A stretch of DNA of 64,000 bases, taken from contig DBXV01000025.1 of the NCBI GenBank assembly GCA_002309695.1, positions 189,348 through 253,347 of the forward strand, given 5' to 3'. This document shows positions 16,511 through 25,482 of this stretch, piece after piece. The notes under the pieces were generated by a model. It ran no database searches. It saw only the letters and a program-made list of their open reading frames with translations, and had not been told where the DNA came from. This DNA comes from Myxococcales bacterium UBA1203. Lineage in GTDB: Bacteria; Myxococcota; Myxococcia; Myxococcales; UBA5297. The translations under genes and the position numbers were made by a program. Every line of letters starts with the position of its first letter. Position 1 is the stretch's first letter.

Positions 16511-18103
16511 ATGAAACTGAACCTCGCCACGCGGATTTTTCTGGGCAACGCGCTCGTCACGCTGACCTTCGGTGCGGTCTCCATCTACAGCATTCTGGAG
16601 ATGCGGCAGATCGGCCGGGAAATCCGCATCGTCTCCGACGGCTATCTGGCGCTGTCCAAATCGGCGGCGCGCCTGGACAGCTTCCACAAGAGCCGTCAGC
16701 GGGACACGGAGCGGCTTCTCGCCGAGAGCTCCCCGCAGACGCGCCAGGCGCTTCTCCGGATGGCCCAGGGGTATTTTCCCCAGATGGTTCACGAGCGGCT
16801 GAATGACCTGACGGCCACGGCTCAGAGGGCGGCCGCCTCGGCGCCCAGGCGGGAGCAGCTCTTCCTCTACAATCTCATTGAGCGCTTCGCCGAGATTGGC
16901 CGTCTCTATGACAGCTATGAGGCCGCGGCCCGGACGGCGCAGGCGGCGCTCGCCGAAAACGGCTCTCTGGACCGGAACAGCGAAGCGGCCCGCAGCCTCC
17001 TCATCGAGGAAAAAAAGCTGGAGCGGGAAATTCAGGTTCTGACGCTGATGCTCGACATGCGCGTCGCTGACCGCGTCCGCCTGGCCGAGCAGCGCGAGCA
17101 GAAGAGCACGCTGGTCATCATCGCCCTGTCGATTTTCGCCATTCTGCTGGGGCTCACCGCCACGCTTCTCGCCGTCCGGCTTCTCAGGCCCATTCACGCG
17201 CTGACCATGGCCGTGCAGAAAATCGAGAGCGATCCCGGCGCGGACATTCGCTTTCCGATGGATACCGACGGCGAGATCGGCCTTCTGGCGCACGCACTGG
17301 ACGACATGGAGCGCGCCCGCAAAGAGCGCGACCGGGAGCTGGCCGAAAAGCAGGAGGCTCTGGTGCGCGCCGAGCGGCTGGCGGCCATCGGGCGCATCAG
17401 CGCGCAGATCACCCACGAGATTCGCAATCCCCTGACCTCCATCGGGCTCAACACCGAGATGCTGGAAGAAGAGCTGTCCGGCAGCGAGAGTCTGGAAGAG
17501 GCGCGCAGGCTCCTCAGAGCCATCAGCCGCGAGGTGGACCGGCTGGGGGAGATTTCGGAGCAGTACCTGAGCTTTGCCCGCTTCCCGCAGCCGGAGCTCG
17601 CGCCCGTCAGCACAGCCGACTTTCTCGATGAGCTGATTGATTTCCACGAGTCGGAACTGGCCCGCGCGGGCGTGCGCATCGAGCGCAAATATGCCCGCAG
17701 CTGCCCCGGCATCGTCGCCGACGAAAATCAGCTGAAGCAGGCGCTCCTCAATCTGATGCGCAACAGCCGCGAAGCGCTGGTCCACGGCGGCACGCTCACC
17801 ATCGAGGCGCGCCCGCTGGTGACTCAGGTGGAAATCTGCGTCGCGGACGACGGACCCGGCATCGCGCCCGAGGCGGTCCAGCGCATGTTCGACCCGTTTT
17901 TCTCGACCAAGGAACGGGGCACCGGACTGGGCCTGTCGCTGACGCAGCAGATTATCGCCGAGCACGGCGGGACCATCGAATGCGCGAGCGAGCTGGGGAA
18001 AGGCACCCGCTTCACCATCCGGCTCAGGCGGGCTCAGGACGGCTCGCTCCCGGAAAAGGACAGCTCCCGCGAATCGTCCGAAGGCACGAAGGCCGAAGCC
18101 TGA
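16511..18103 (+). CDS. HAMP-containing sensor histidine kinase
   Basis: 530 residues. The order is TM1 (about 9-29), a helical periplasmic sensor region of about 165 residues, TM2 (about 197-220), HAMP (about 220-270), and a dimerisation domain with the phospho-accepting His in ITHEIRNPL (about H302). An ATPase domain follows, with N-box NLMRNSREAL, G1 DDGPGIAPE and G2 GTGLGLSL. The architecture is of the NtrB/ZraS-like type. No response regulator adjoins it. The signal sensed is unknown. The C-terminal 25 residues are a charged tail. Confidence 0.9.
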   Translation: MKLNLATRIFLGNALVTLTFGAVSIYSILEMRQIGREIRIVSDGYLALSKSAARLDSFHKSRQRDTERLLAESSPQTRQALLRMAQGYFPQMVHERLNDLTATAQRAAASAPRREQLFLYNLIERFAEIGRLYDSYEAAARTAQAALAENGSLDRNSEAARSLLIEEKKLEREIQVLTLMLDMRVADRVRLAEQREQKSTLVIIALSIFAILLGLTATLLAVRLLRPIHALTMAVQKIESDPGADIRFPMDTDGEIGLLAHALDDMERARKERDRELAEKQEALVRAERLAAIGRISAQITHEIRNPLTSIGLNTEMLEEELSGSESLEEARRLLRAISREVDRLGEISEQYLSFARFPQPELAPVSTADFLDELIDFHESELARAGVRIERKYARSCPGIVADENQLKQALLNLMRNSREALVHGGTLTIEARPLVTQVEICVADDGPGIAPEAVQRMFDPFFSTKERGTGLGLSLTQQIIAEHGGTIECASELGKGTRFTIRLRRAQDGSLPEKDSSRESSEGTKAEA

Positions 18104-18130
18104 ACCTGCCGGACCGATGGCGCGAAGCCG

Positions 18131-19105
18131 TCAGCGCGCCTGGACGTTGAAGGCCAGAGAGATGTTGGCCTGCTCGCCGCTGTAAGCCGGGAACTTCCAG
18201 GTCGAGAGCGTCTTGAACATGCACTTGTAGAGCTCGCTCCCGCTGTCCTTGTACTCGTAGTGGTCAATCCAGAGCTTGGAGACCCGGCCCGCGTTGGAAA
18301 TGGTGAATTCGAGGGGAATGCGCGCGGACCAGTTGGGATTGCTCTCGCTCTGGCGATGGGCCTCGGCCGTCAGGCAGGGATGAAGCGTCTTCTTCTTGCT
18401 GGCCACGATGCGCTGAATCGCCTCCTCGTCCCATTCCTGCTGACTGGCCAATCCGTCCCGCTCGCTCCTGCCGGACGGCCGCGCCGCGCTCCGGGAGGCC
18501 TGCGGAGACTGCTTCCGCGCGTCGCCGGGACGTGCCGCGGACGCCACCGCCGTTCCCTGCGCCGGCTGCTGGGCCTGAGCCGCTTTGCCCGAATCCTGAC
18601 CGGGCTTGCCGCCCACGGGATAGGCCATGCCCTCGTCGTCGTCGCCGGCCGCGCTCCGCACCGACGCCAGAGCAATCACCGGCATTTCGTCCGTGATGAT
18701 GGGGTCGGGCAGAACAACTTTCCGCTCCCACGGGCGATTGACGGCCAGCCACCTCGCGCCGAAGCCGATGAGCAGAACGCCCACAATGGACACCAGAACG
18801 ATGGCGGCCACATTGAGGCCCGCCGCCTTGCGCCGCGTGCTGACCGCATCCCGGTGCTGTGCCTCGACCTTCTGCCGCGCCCCCGCCTTGGCCAGGGCCA
18901 CCATGAACAGAGGGTCTTCGCCGATGGGATGGAACTCGCTGCCGCTCCCCTGCTGGCAGACGACCGCAGTGTCGCCCACGTTTCCGGCCTCGATTTCCTC
19001 AATCAGGTCTTCGTAGGCCACGGGCCCCAGCAGAAGGTCGTGCTGCTTGTAGAGCCAGAAAGTCCCTTCACCGCCGGCAGGCCGTTCGCTCGTGGCGTCG
19101 CTCAC
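18131..19105 (-). CDS. GYF-domain membrane protein with AgmX/PglI-type C-terminal tail
   Basis: 324 residues, GTG start with a GAGGAG site. Residues 15-75 form a GYF-like (DUF4339) domain (FWLYKQHDLLLGPVAYEDL). One membrane helix lies at about 100-120, then a Gln/Ala/Arg-rich linker. The tail from about 235 reads IQRIVASKKKTLHPCL, then LEFTISNAGRVSKLWI and STWKFP. This is the TonB-C-like tail found on many myxobacterial proteins, including gliding protein AgmX. A role at the envelope, perhaps in protein contacts, is inferred. Its stop lies 28 bases from the histidine kinase stop; upstream is the Ppx/GppA gene. Confidence 0.75.
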   Translation of the reverse strand: MSDATSERPAGGEGTFWLYKQHDLLLGPVAYEDLIEEIEAGNVGDTAVVCQQGSGSEFHPIGEDPLFMVALAKAGARQKVEAQHRDAVSTRRKAAGLNVAAIVLVSIVGVLLIGFGARWLAVNRPWERKVVLPDPIITDEMPVIALASVRSAAGDDDEGMAYPVGGKPGQDSGKAAQAQQPAQGTAVASAARPGDARKQSPQASRSAARPSGRSERDGLASQQEWDEEAIQRIVASKKKTLHPCLTAEAHRQSESNPNWSARIPLEFTISNAGRVSKLWIDHYEYKDSGSELYKCMFKTLSTWKFPAYSGEQANISLAFNVQAR

Positions 19106-19163
19106 GTCAGTTCTCCTCAGCTCAGAGGTTCAAGACAGGGAATCTTTTTCAGGGATGAGGCGC

Positions 19164-20264
19164 TCAGCGCTTCGCTCGATGGCGTCCCCTGCTTCGGCTT
19201 TGGCCGGATGCGGACTGCCGCTTCGGCTTCGCGGGAGGGGGCGGCAAAAAAGGCGGCAGGCTGACGCCCCGGCGCTCCAGCTCTTCCAGCATCAGTCCGT
19301 CCCGCAGCCCGCGCCGGGCACCTCTGAATTTTTCCACCGAAAAATAGGCGGCCAGTTCCTGAAGCAGAATCGACCCGGCCACGATGATTTCCGCCCGGCG
19401 CTCCTCGATGCCCCGCGTCTTGCGCCGCTGCTCCAGGCTCATGTGCGTCAGGCAGGCGCACGCCCTCGTCAGCTCCTGAAGCGTGAAGCGCGGCGAGCCC
19501 TGGAAATTTTTCTCCCGGGCGGCCTGCCCCGTCGAAGTGCTGACGCGGCGGCGGATGAAATTGCCCACGGCGCCGAAGGTTCCCGCGCTGCCGATGAGCA
19601 GGCGCACGGGCGCCAGCGAGGCGGGGATGCTGCGGCTGAGCTCAGCGCGGATGAACTCGCGCAGAGACGACTCATCCTCGTGAGAGAGCGGGTCCGTGCG
19701 GCAGAACATTTCGGTGAGGCGCGAGGACCCCAGAGGAAGCGAAACGCCCAGCTGAATGCGGCCGTCGCCGATGACGCTCACCTCGGTGGAGCCGCCGCCG
19801 ATGTCCGCCAGAACCAGATTCCGGGGAAGCCCCGCGTAGCCGGTGAGCACGCCCCGGGCGATAATCTCGGCCTCCCGCTCGCCGCTGATGACTTCGACGG
19901 AAATGCCGGAATTTTCTTCGATGGCGCGGAGAACTTCGGCGCTGTTTCTGGCCTCGCGCAGAGCGCTGGTGGCCACAGCACGAATGCCGTCCACGCCGCG
20001 GCCCTGGGCGGCCCTGGCAAAACGCGCCACGATTTTCACCACGGCAGAAGCGGCCTCGTCCGAGACCACGCCCGTGCGAAAAACTTCGCTCCCCAGCCGC
20101 ACCGTGTCCCGGTCATCGAGAACAACCGTGTGGCGCCCGTCCTCAAAGAGCCGCACCACCTGAAGCCGAATGGCATTGGAGCCGATGTCGATGACGCCCA
20201 GGTGCGTGCGAACTGCGCTCTCGCTGGCCTCTGCGGCCTGGCTGTCCTTGGACGATTCGGTCAC
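19164..20264 (-). CDS. Exopolyphosphatase / pppGpp phosphatase family protein
   Basis: 366 residues, GTG start. Actin-like ATPase-fold motifs of Ppx/GppA are present: GVIDIGSNAIRLQVV at the N-terminus, ATSALREARN, VISGEREAEI and the phosphate loop LADIGGGSTEVSV. The family hydrolyses polyphosphate or the alarmone pppGpp. At this length it lacks the C-terminal HD-like domain of long Ppx, so it is the short two-domain type. The last 40 residues are Pro- then Arg/Lys-rich. It leads into the GYF/AgmX-tail gene 58 bases downstream. Confidence 0.88.
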   Translation of the reverse strand: MTESSKDSQAAEASESAVRTHLGVIDIGSNAIRLQVVRLFEDGRHTVVLDDRDTVRLGSEVFRTGVVSDEAASAVVKIVARFARAAQGRGVDGIRAVATSALREARNSAEVLRAIEENSGISVEVISGEREAEIIARGVLTGYAGLPRNLVLADIGGGSTEVSVIGDGRIQLGVSLPLGSSRLTEMFCRTDPLSHEDESSLREFIRAELSRSIPASLAPVRLLIGSAGTFGAVGNFIRRRVSTSTGQAAREKNFQGSPRFTLQELTRACACLTHMSLEQRRKTRGIEERRAEIIVAGSILLQELAAYFSVEKFRGARRGLRDGLMLEELERRGVSLPPFLPPPPAKPKRQSASGQSRSRGRHRAKR

Positions 20265-20410
20265 TGGCGTGTCATTCCGACGGCGGGTGAAAAGCCTGAA
20301 TACGGGGTGCTCCTCAGGAAAAACAGGCGCGCGCCCTTATTCAGTCCACCGGGCGCGGTCAACGGAGGAGGGCGGGCATCAGAAACGCGGCGAGCATGCC
20401 CTCGCACGAG

Positions 20411-22108
20411 TCATTTCTCGGCCGGGACAGCACGCGCACGGCCGCTTCGGGGAGGCCGGTTCGGCGTCTGAGAAGTCTTCTTCCGGTAGAGGTGCCACAG
20501 GCCTGCCGACGCGATTTCCTCCACCTTCCGCGCATCCCGGCCGAAGACCGACTCGGGCGACGAATGACGAAGCAGATAGACGTCGTACCAGGCGGCCTCT
20601 TTGTTCCAGTCGTAGCGGTTCGGACGCCATTCCCACTTGGGAAGCGGCACCTCGCGCTTCCCCTTCTCCGAATAGTGGACGGGGAATGGGTCGTGGCGGG
20701 CCAGCGAAAAACTGGGAATGCCCCTCGTCCGCGCCGCGGCCAGCGCCGCGTAGTGCAGATAGGTCGCGCTCACGGCCACGCTGCTTCTGGGCTGCGTCAC
20801 GAGGTGCATGATGCGGCTTCCCTCAGGAATGTGAGCCTGAACCGTCTCAAACTCGCGCGCCTCGGCGTCATAGCGATGGAAGAGAACGGCCAGATTCACG
20901 CCCGAATAGACGGCGAGCGCGGCGGCCGCGGCCACATAGATGCGAAACGTCTTCCCCCGGGGAAACGGCAGCGCGACAGCCAGGAGGAGCGCGGCCATCT
21001 GAGCGTAGCGGGGGTGAATCATGTACATGTAGCCGGTCACGTCGGTGGGCAGGCCGAAGTAGAAGCCCGCGGCCAGAAGGGCGAGCGCGTAAGGCCTGGC
21101 CCGCATCCGCCAGGTCCCGCCGGGCTCCTGCCTGTTCACGATGGCGAGGACGACGACCAGCACGATGACGGCCAGCCACACATAGAGCGCGGGCCGATCT
21201 GCCCAGCTCCAGAAGCCGCCCGCCAGAGTCGAGGGGATGTCCTTGAGGCGCTTCATCAGCGGCTGAAACACGTAGGTCTTCGCCTCAAAAAGGCCGCCCC
21301 GCGCCTGCCACTGACCCGTGCCGCGCTCCGGCGCGTGCCCCGAGGCCATGCTGGAGACCAGCCAGACGAGGAACAGGGCCACGCCGGGGACAACGGACAG
21401 GCAGGCCGCCCTGCGCCGGGAGAAATTTGAGGGCGTCAGGAGCAGCATCAGCGGCAGGGCGACGGCAGGAAAGACCATCGAGGCCGCGTGCGTCAGCTGG
21501 AGCATCGACAGGGAAACGGCAGAGCCGATGAAGAGCAGCATTCCGCGCCGCGTCTTCCAGCCGAACCCCTCGCTCTCCGCGTCCGATGCGCCCGCGTTCG
21601 CCGGTTCGAGAATGCGGACGAAGAAGGCGACCGACAGAAACGTCCACGGCAGCGAGGCCAGGAAGCTGAACAGTCCCCAGTAGAAATTGTAGGTGAACAG
21701 CAGGGGGAACGTCAGGAGCACCAGCCAGCGGCTCCGGCCCAGCGCCCTCGCCAGAACGAGCAGCGAAAGTGGGATCGCCGCCAGGTTCAGCGTGAGGAAG
21801 ACGGTGAGCGCGGTCTCCAGAGGAAGCACCCTGGCCAGCAGATGGACGCCGTAATAGAAGACCAGATAGGTCCAGCCGGGCGCCTCCGTGAACAGGTCCC
21901 GAAAGGCGAAGTCCGGGGTCTTCAGCTCGTCCATCAGATTGATGAGGAACAGGTGCTGGGGCCAGTCCACGCACGGCAGGTAGCGGCCGACCCAGAGGGG
22001 CAGAACGGCAGCTGCGAGGCAGACCGCGAAGCAGATCGGGAACAGGTGCTTCAAAAGGAAAAAGGCGGCCGGCTGGCGCCCGCTGTCGGCGCGTTCAGAA
22101 AGGGACAT
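20411..22108 (-). CDS. Multi-spanning membrane protein, possible GT-C glycosyltransferase
   Basis: 565 residues from the ATG at 22108, with GGAG upstream. About ten hydrophobic segments are visible, from residue 15 to about 430, followed by a 120-residue soluble C-terminal part. The first external loop holds VDWPQH after TM1, similar in placement to the acidic motif of GT-C glycosyltransferases that use lipid-linked sugars. No firm family match can be claimed. It is transcribed alone on the minus strand, divergent from the lipoprotein gene at 22388. Confidence 0.6.
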   Translation of the reverse strand: MSLSERADSGRQPAAFFLLKHLFPICFAVCLAAAVLPLWVGRYLPCVDWPQHLFLINLMDELKTPDFAFRDLFTEAPGWTYLVFYYGVHLLARVLPLETALTVFLTLNLAAIPLSLLVLARALGRSRWLVLLTFPLLFTYNFYWGLFSFLASLPWTFLSVAFFVRILEPANAGASDAESEGFGWKTRRGMLLFIGSAVSLSMLQLTHAASMVFPAVALPLMLLLTPSNFSRRRAACLSVVPGVALFLVWLVSSMASGHAPERGTGQWQARGGLFEAKTYVFQPLMKRLKDIPSTLAGGFWSWADRPALYVWLAVIVLVVVLAIVNRQEPGGTWRMRARPYALALLAAGFYFGLPTDVTGYMYMIHPRYAQMAALLLAVALPFPRGKTFRIYVAAAAALAVYSGVNLAVLFHRYDAEAREFETVQAHIPEGSRIMHLVTQPRSSVAVSATYLHYAALAAARTRGIPSFSLARHDPFPVHYSEKGKREVPLPKWEWRPNRYDWNKEAAWYDVYLLRHSSPESVFGRDARKVEEIASAGLWHLYRKKTSQTPNRPPRSGRARAVPAEK

Positions 22109-22387
22109 GAAGGGGCTCCGGGGCGGAAAGGCGCGCGCTTCACCATTTTCAAAGGGCGGATTCAACGACCGGCGGCAGGGCTTTCCTTCGGGGCGGCTTT
22201 CTCTCCGCGGATTGTTGCTTCCGAAAGACAGCTTCCCGAAGATTGCGCGTCTTTTTCCGGGGGAAATCGGGGGAGTCCGGGCTGGAAGTCCATCATTTTT
22301 CAGGTCCGGCGCCCTGAGAGCCCCTGTGCACGCTGTTTCTCAAAGAAGCTGTCTTCCCCCTCCCCTCACCCTCACTCGGAGCACGAC

Positions 22388-24193
22388 ATGGAACTGAAAA
22401 AACTCCCGAATCTGGCGCTCTTAAGTCTCGCTCTGGCGCTTCCGCTGGCGGCCTGCGGCGGCGACGATAATTCCAACTCGACCGATCCCTGCGACGGCCG
22501 CTGCCTGTCCACTCAGGTCTGCGATGACGGCCAGTGCGTCGAATGCACCGCCAACGCTCACTGCCAGGCTCTCGATGCCCAGAAGCCCGTCTGCCGCATG
22601 AGCGACAACATCTGCGTTCAGTGCGTGACGAAGGACGACTGCGCCGTCGAGGGCTTCACCTGCAAAAACTCGCGCTGCATCATGGAAGACCCGTCGGGGC
22701 TCGACGGCGGCATCAACATTTCTGACGGCGGCGAGCCGGACGCCAACATCAACATTCCCGACGGCGGCGAGTCAGATGCCAACGACGTGACGCCGGATGC
22801 CGGTCCTCAGCCCGAATGCACCGGGGATGAAGAGTGCCCGGGGACGGACGTCTGCGAGAATGAAAAGTGTCAGGTCTGCCGTCTGGGCACCTGCAACACA
22901 GCCGGAGATTCCAAATGCGCGGCGGACCTCAGCGGCGATACCGACTGGGAACTGTGCGAGTCGGGCGTCTGCACCGGCGGCTCCTGCCAGCCTGTGGATG
23001 ACGGGATTGAGAAGGCGCGGGCGGCCGTTACCGGCAAAACTGACGCAGCGGTCAGCATCCCCATCAAAAATACCCTGGTCACCTACGTGCGTGATGACGG
23101 CTTCTTCATCCAGGCTTCCCCCACCGGCCCGGCCATCTTCGTCAACAGCGATGCAGGCAGCGGCACCCCGGCAGTCGGCGATCGGGTCAGTCTGACGGCC
23201 ACTTCCGTCAAAATGCACGAAGTCCGGCGCATCACCGCCTACGAAGACTATTCCAAGACCGCCTCCGGCACTGTCCCGGCCGCATGGATTCAGGACTTAA
23301 GCGACGTTTCGGACATCACGACGGTCGAAAAATATGAGTCAGAACTGGTTGAGCTGGCGGCCACGCTCACCACGAACTTCAACGCACTGGGCAGCGCGGG
23401 GACTGGCTTCAAAAAAGCCGGCATCAAGACGGACGGCTACACACCGGCCACGCCCTCCATCGATTTCGTGCTGCGGCTTCCCGAAGACATCGCCGCCGCC
23501 ATCACCAGCGAAGCCGCCAAACTGGGCAAAACGCCCGTGGGCTGCATCGTTTACGTCAGCGCCGGTCTGTACTGGGGCTATGACACCAGCACCTTCGCAG
23601 AGGCAGATGGCTGCACCAACAACTGCAACAGGAACGACACTCAGATCTCGATGTACAGCACGGACATCGGTGATTACCTCTTTGAATGCGCCAATGCCGA
23701 AGACGATCCCAACGCGCCTCCCGCCAACTTCGACGCTCACGAAAGCTGGAAAGGGCTGACCTCGGCCGACTCTGCCAGCACGGGAACCTTCAGCAGCCAG
23801 GACATTTCCGGGGTCACCTGGAGCTACAAAGCGCGCCCCATCGGTGCGACCACCAGCAACATGGCCTTCGAGCGGGGCATGGTGCTCGCCAGCGGCAATC
23901 ACCTGACCTCCCCGGCCATCAGCGGCGGCATCAAGGAGCTGACAGTGGCCTTCGGCAAGGGCAGTTCCGCCAACAAGGCCCGCTGCATCCAGGTCACGGT
24001 GAACGGCACCACTTATAAGTCCAATCCATTCACCTCGAGCAGCGCGGCGCCCTACACACTGTTCAAAGTCCCCAACATCAACGCGGCCGGGTCCGCCAGC
24101 CCGACCATCAAAATCGAGATGAACAACACCGCAGACGATGGATGCACCGGAACTCAGCTGATGATTGGCGACATCTGGTGGACCAACAACTGA
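22388..24193 (+). CDS. Large secreted lipoprotein with Cys-rich N-terminus and OB-like domain
   Basis: 601 residues from an ATG with GGAG. The lipobox is LPLAAC, followed by GGDD. Residues 33-105 hold Cys-rich repeats of the C-x-D-G-x-C type, then a Gly/Asp/Asn linker with internal repeats (INISDGGEPDAN, INIPDGGESDAN) and a second Cys-rich patch. From about 215, SIPIKNTLVTYVRDDGFFIQ resembles the OB-fold domain of bacterial surface proteins (DUF5689-like). The C-terminal 160 residues look like a beta-sandwich. It is probably exported and exposed at the cell surface. No enzymatic motif is visible. Confidence 0.75.
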   Translation: MELKKLPNLALLSLALALPLAACGGDDNSNSTDPCDGRCLSTQVCDDGQCVECTANAHCQALDAQKPVCRMSDNICVQCVTKDDCAVEGFTCKNSRCIMEDPSGLDGGINISDGGEPDANINIPDGGESDANDVTPDAGPQPECTGDEECPGTDVCENEKCQVCRLGTCNTAGDSKCAADLSGDTDWELCESGVCTGGSCQPVDDGIEKARAAVTGKTDAAVSIPIKNTLVTYVRDDGFFIQASPTGPAIFVNSDAGSGTPAVGDRVSLTATSVKMHEVRRITAYEDYSKTASGTVPAAWIQDLSDVSDITTVEKYESELVELAATLTTNFNALGSAGTGFKKAGIKTDGYTPATPSIDFVLRLPEDIAAAITSEAAKLGKTPVGCIVYVSAGLYWGYDTSTFAEADGCTNNCNRNDTQISMYSTDIGDYLFECANAEDDPNAPPANFDAHESWKGLTSADSASTGTFSSQDISGVTWSYKARPIGATTSNMAFERGMVLASGNHLTSPAISGGIKELTVAFGKGSSANKARCIQVTVNGTTYKSNPFTSSSAAPYTLFKVPNINAAGSASPTIKIEMNNTADDGCTGTQLMIGDIWWTNN

Positions 24194-24229
24194 CAGAGAA
24201 AATCCCCCAAGTGCTGTGAATCACCCCAG

Positions 24230-24270
24230 GCGGCCCTCTTCCCACGCGGGAGGGGGCCGCTTCTTTTTTT
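24230..24270 (+). terminator. Intrinsic terminator after the 22388 lipoprotein
   Basis: GCGGCCCTC-type arm pairing with GGGGGCCGC, then a T-run (24264-24270). Confidence 0.8.
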
Positions 24271-24398
24271 CACAGGCTCACAGGCGCTTTCCGCACCCGG
24301 CGGCGCAGGTTGACAAGGAATGGCCTCCCTCCAGAATTCGCCGCTTTTTTGAGTCCCCCCACACACATCACCCACTCACTCCTGAGGAGAAAACACCC

Positions 24399-25295
24399 AT
24401 GAAAATGAAGCTGATTCTCGCGCTGTCCGCCGCTGTTGCTCTTGGATTTGCCGCCTGCGGCGGTGACGACAAGGACGACGACAAGCCTACCGTGACCGAT
24501 GCCGGCATCACTGTGACCGACGGCGGCATCACCGTGACCGACGCGGGGCACGAGACCTCCGATGCCAGCCATGAAACGACAGATGCCTCCGTGGCTGATG
24601 CCTCTGAGCCCACAGACGCCGCCGTCATCACTGACGCATCCGAAGAAGACGCCAGCATCGTCGATCAGGACGCCACCGAGCCCCCCGCTGGCGAGGTCAA
24701 ACTCGTCATCAGCCAGATCTATCTGGGAGGCACCAGCGCCGAGAGCGAGTCCTACGATCACACCTATGTGGAGATCTTCAATGCGGGCGCGGCCGAGGTA
24801 AATCTCAAGGGCTACGCCCTTCTCTACGCCAACAAAAAGGGCGAGCAGGGCACCATCACCCGGCTCTCCGACTACGACGCGTGCGCCAACGACGGCTGCA
24901 AAATCGGGGCGGGCCACTACTTCCTGATGCAGATCAAGACGACGCATTCGGGTGAGGGCATCTCGTCGCTTAGCTTTGACGTTGACCTGGGCGGCGCTCC
25001 CAACATCGGTCAGAGCGGCACCTTTGCAATCGTCGATGGCGGAGAAACGCTTGATGCCCTCAACGATTGTGCCGCGGTCAAGTCAGCCGCCATCGACATG
25101 GTGGGTCTCGGTTCCGACAACACCTGCTCGGAGCACCCCGCCACGGGCATCACCGCTCAGGACGGCAACCGGGGAACCAAGGTCTATATGCGTAAAGGCG
25201 CCGGCTGCACCGACACGGACAACGACAGCGCCGACTTCGAGGTTGCCAATCCCGAACCCCGCAACCTCAGCTCCGACGCCAACGTCTGCGACTAA
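24399..25295 (+). CDS. Lipoprotein with a lamin-tail-like domain
   Basis: 298 residues from an ATG behind GAGGAG. The lipobox LGFAAC is followed by GGDDKDDDK. Residues 30-95 are a low-complexity linker with near-identical units (TDAGITVTDGGITVTDAG), then HETSDAS repeats. From about 105, VKLVISQIYLGG, then YVEIFNAGAAEVNLKGYAL, fit the lamin-tail (LTD) beta-sandwich found on secreted bacterial proteins. Cys residues in the C-terminal half are probably disulfide-bonded. It is likely a cell-surface protein of unknown binding target. Confidence 0.75.
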   Translation: MKMKLILALSAAVALGFAACGGDDKDDDKPTVTDAGITVTDGGITVTDAGHETSDASHETTDASVADASEPTDAAVITDASEEDASIVDQDATEPPAGEVKLVISQIYLGGTSAESESYDHTYVEIFNAGAAEVNLKGYALLYANKKGEQGTITRLSDYDACANDGCKIGAGHYFLMQIKTTHSGEGISSLSFDVDLGGAPNIGQSGTFAIVDGGETLDALNDCAAVKSAAIDMVGLGSDNTCSEHPATGITAQDGNRGTKVYMRKGAGCTDTDNDSADFEVANPEPRNLSSDANVCD

Positions 25296-25324
25296 CGGCA
25301 TAGGACACGAGAGCAGTGAAAAGA

Positions 25325-25356
25325 GCGGCCTTCGGGAAACCGGGGGCCGCTTTTTT
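25325..25356 (+). terminator. Intrinsic terminator after the LTD lipoprotein
   Basis: GCGGCCTTCGGG-type arm, AAA loop, CCGGGGGCCGC arm and T-run. Confidence 0.8.
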
Positions 25357-25482
25357 ATTGCCTGCAAAACGCCCGACGCCGGCAGCGCGAATTTTTTCCC
25401 AGGACGGACTTCCAAAATCCGCCGCCGTGCTATCGGCCCGCCGCCCACGGTCCCGATTTCACGTTTCACGAGGAGAAAACGA

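Noticed and set aside
21488..22387. 300-codon upstream extension of the 22388 lipoprotein frame
   Set aside because: It overlaps the minus-strand membrane protein gene and is Gln/Arg/Glu-rich; the ATG at 22388 has a ribosome-binding site and starts a proper lipoprotein signal.
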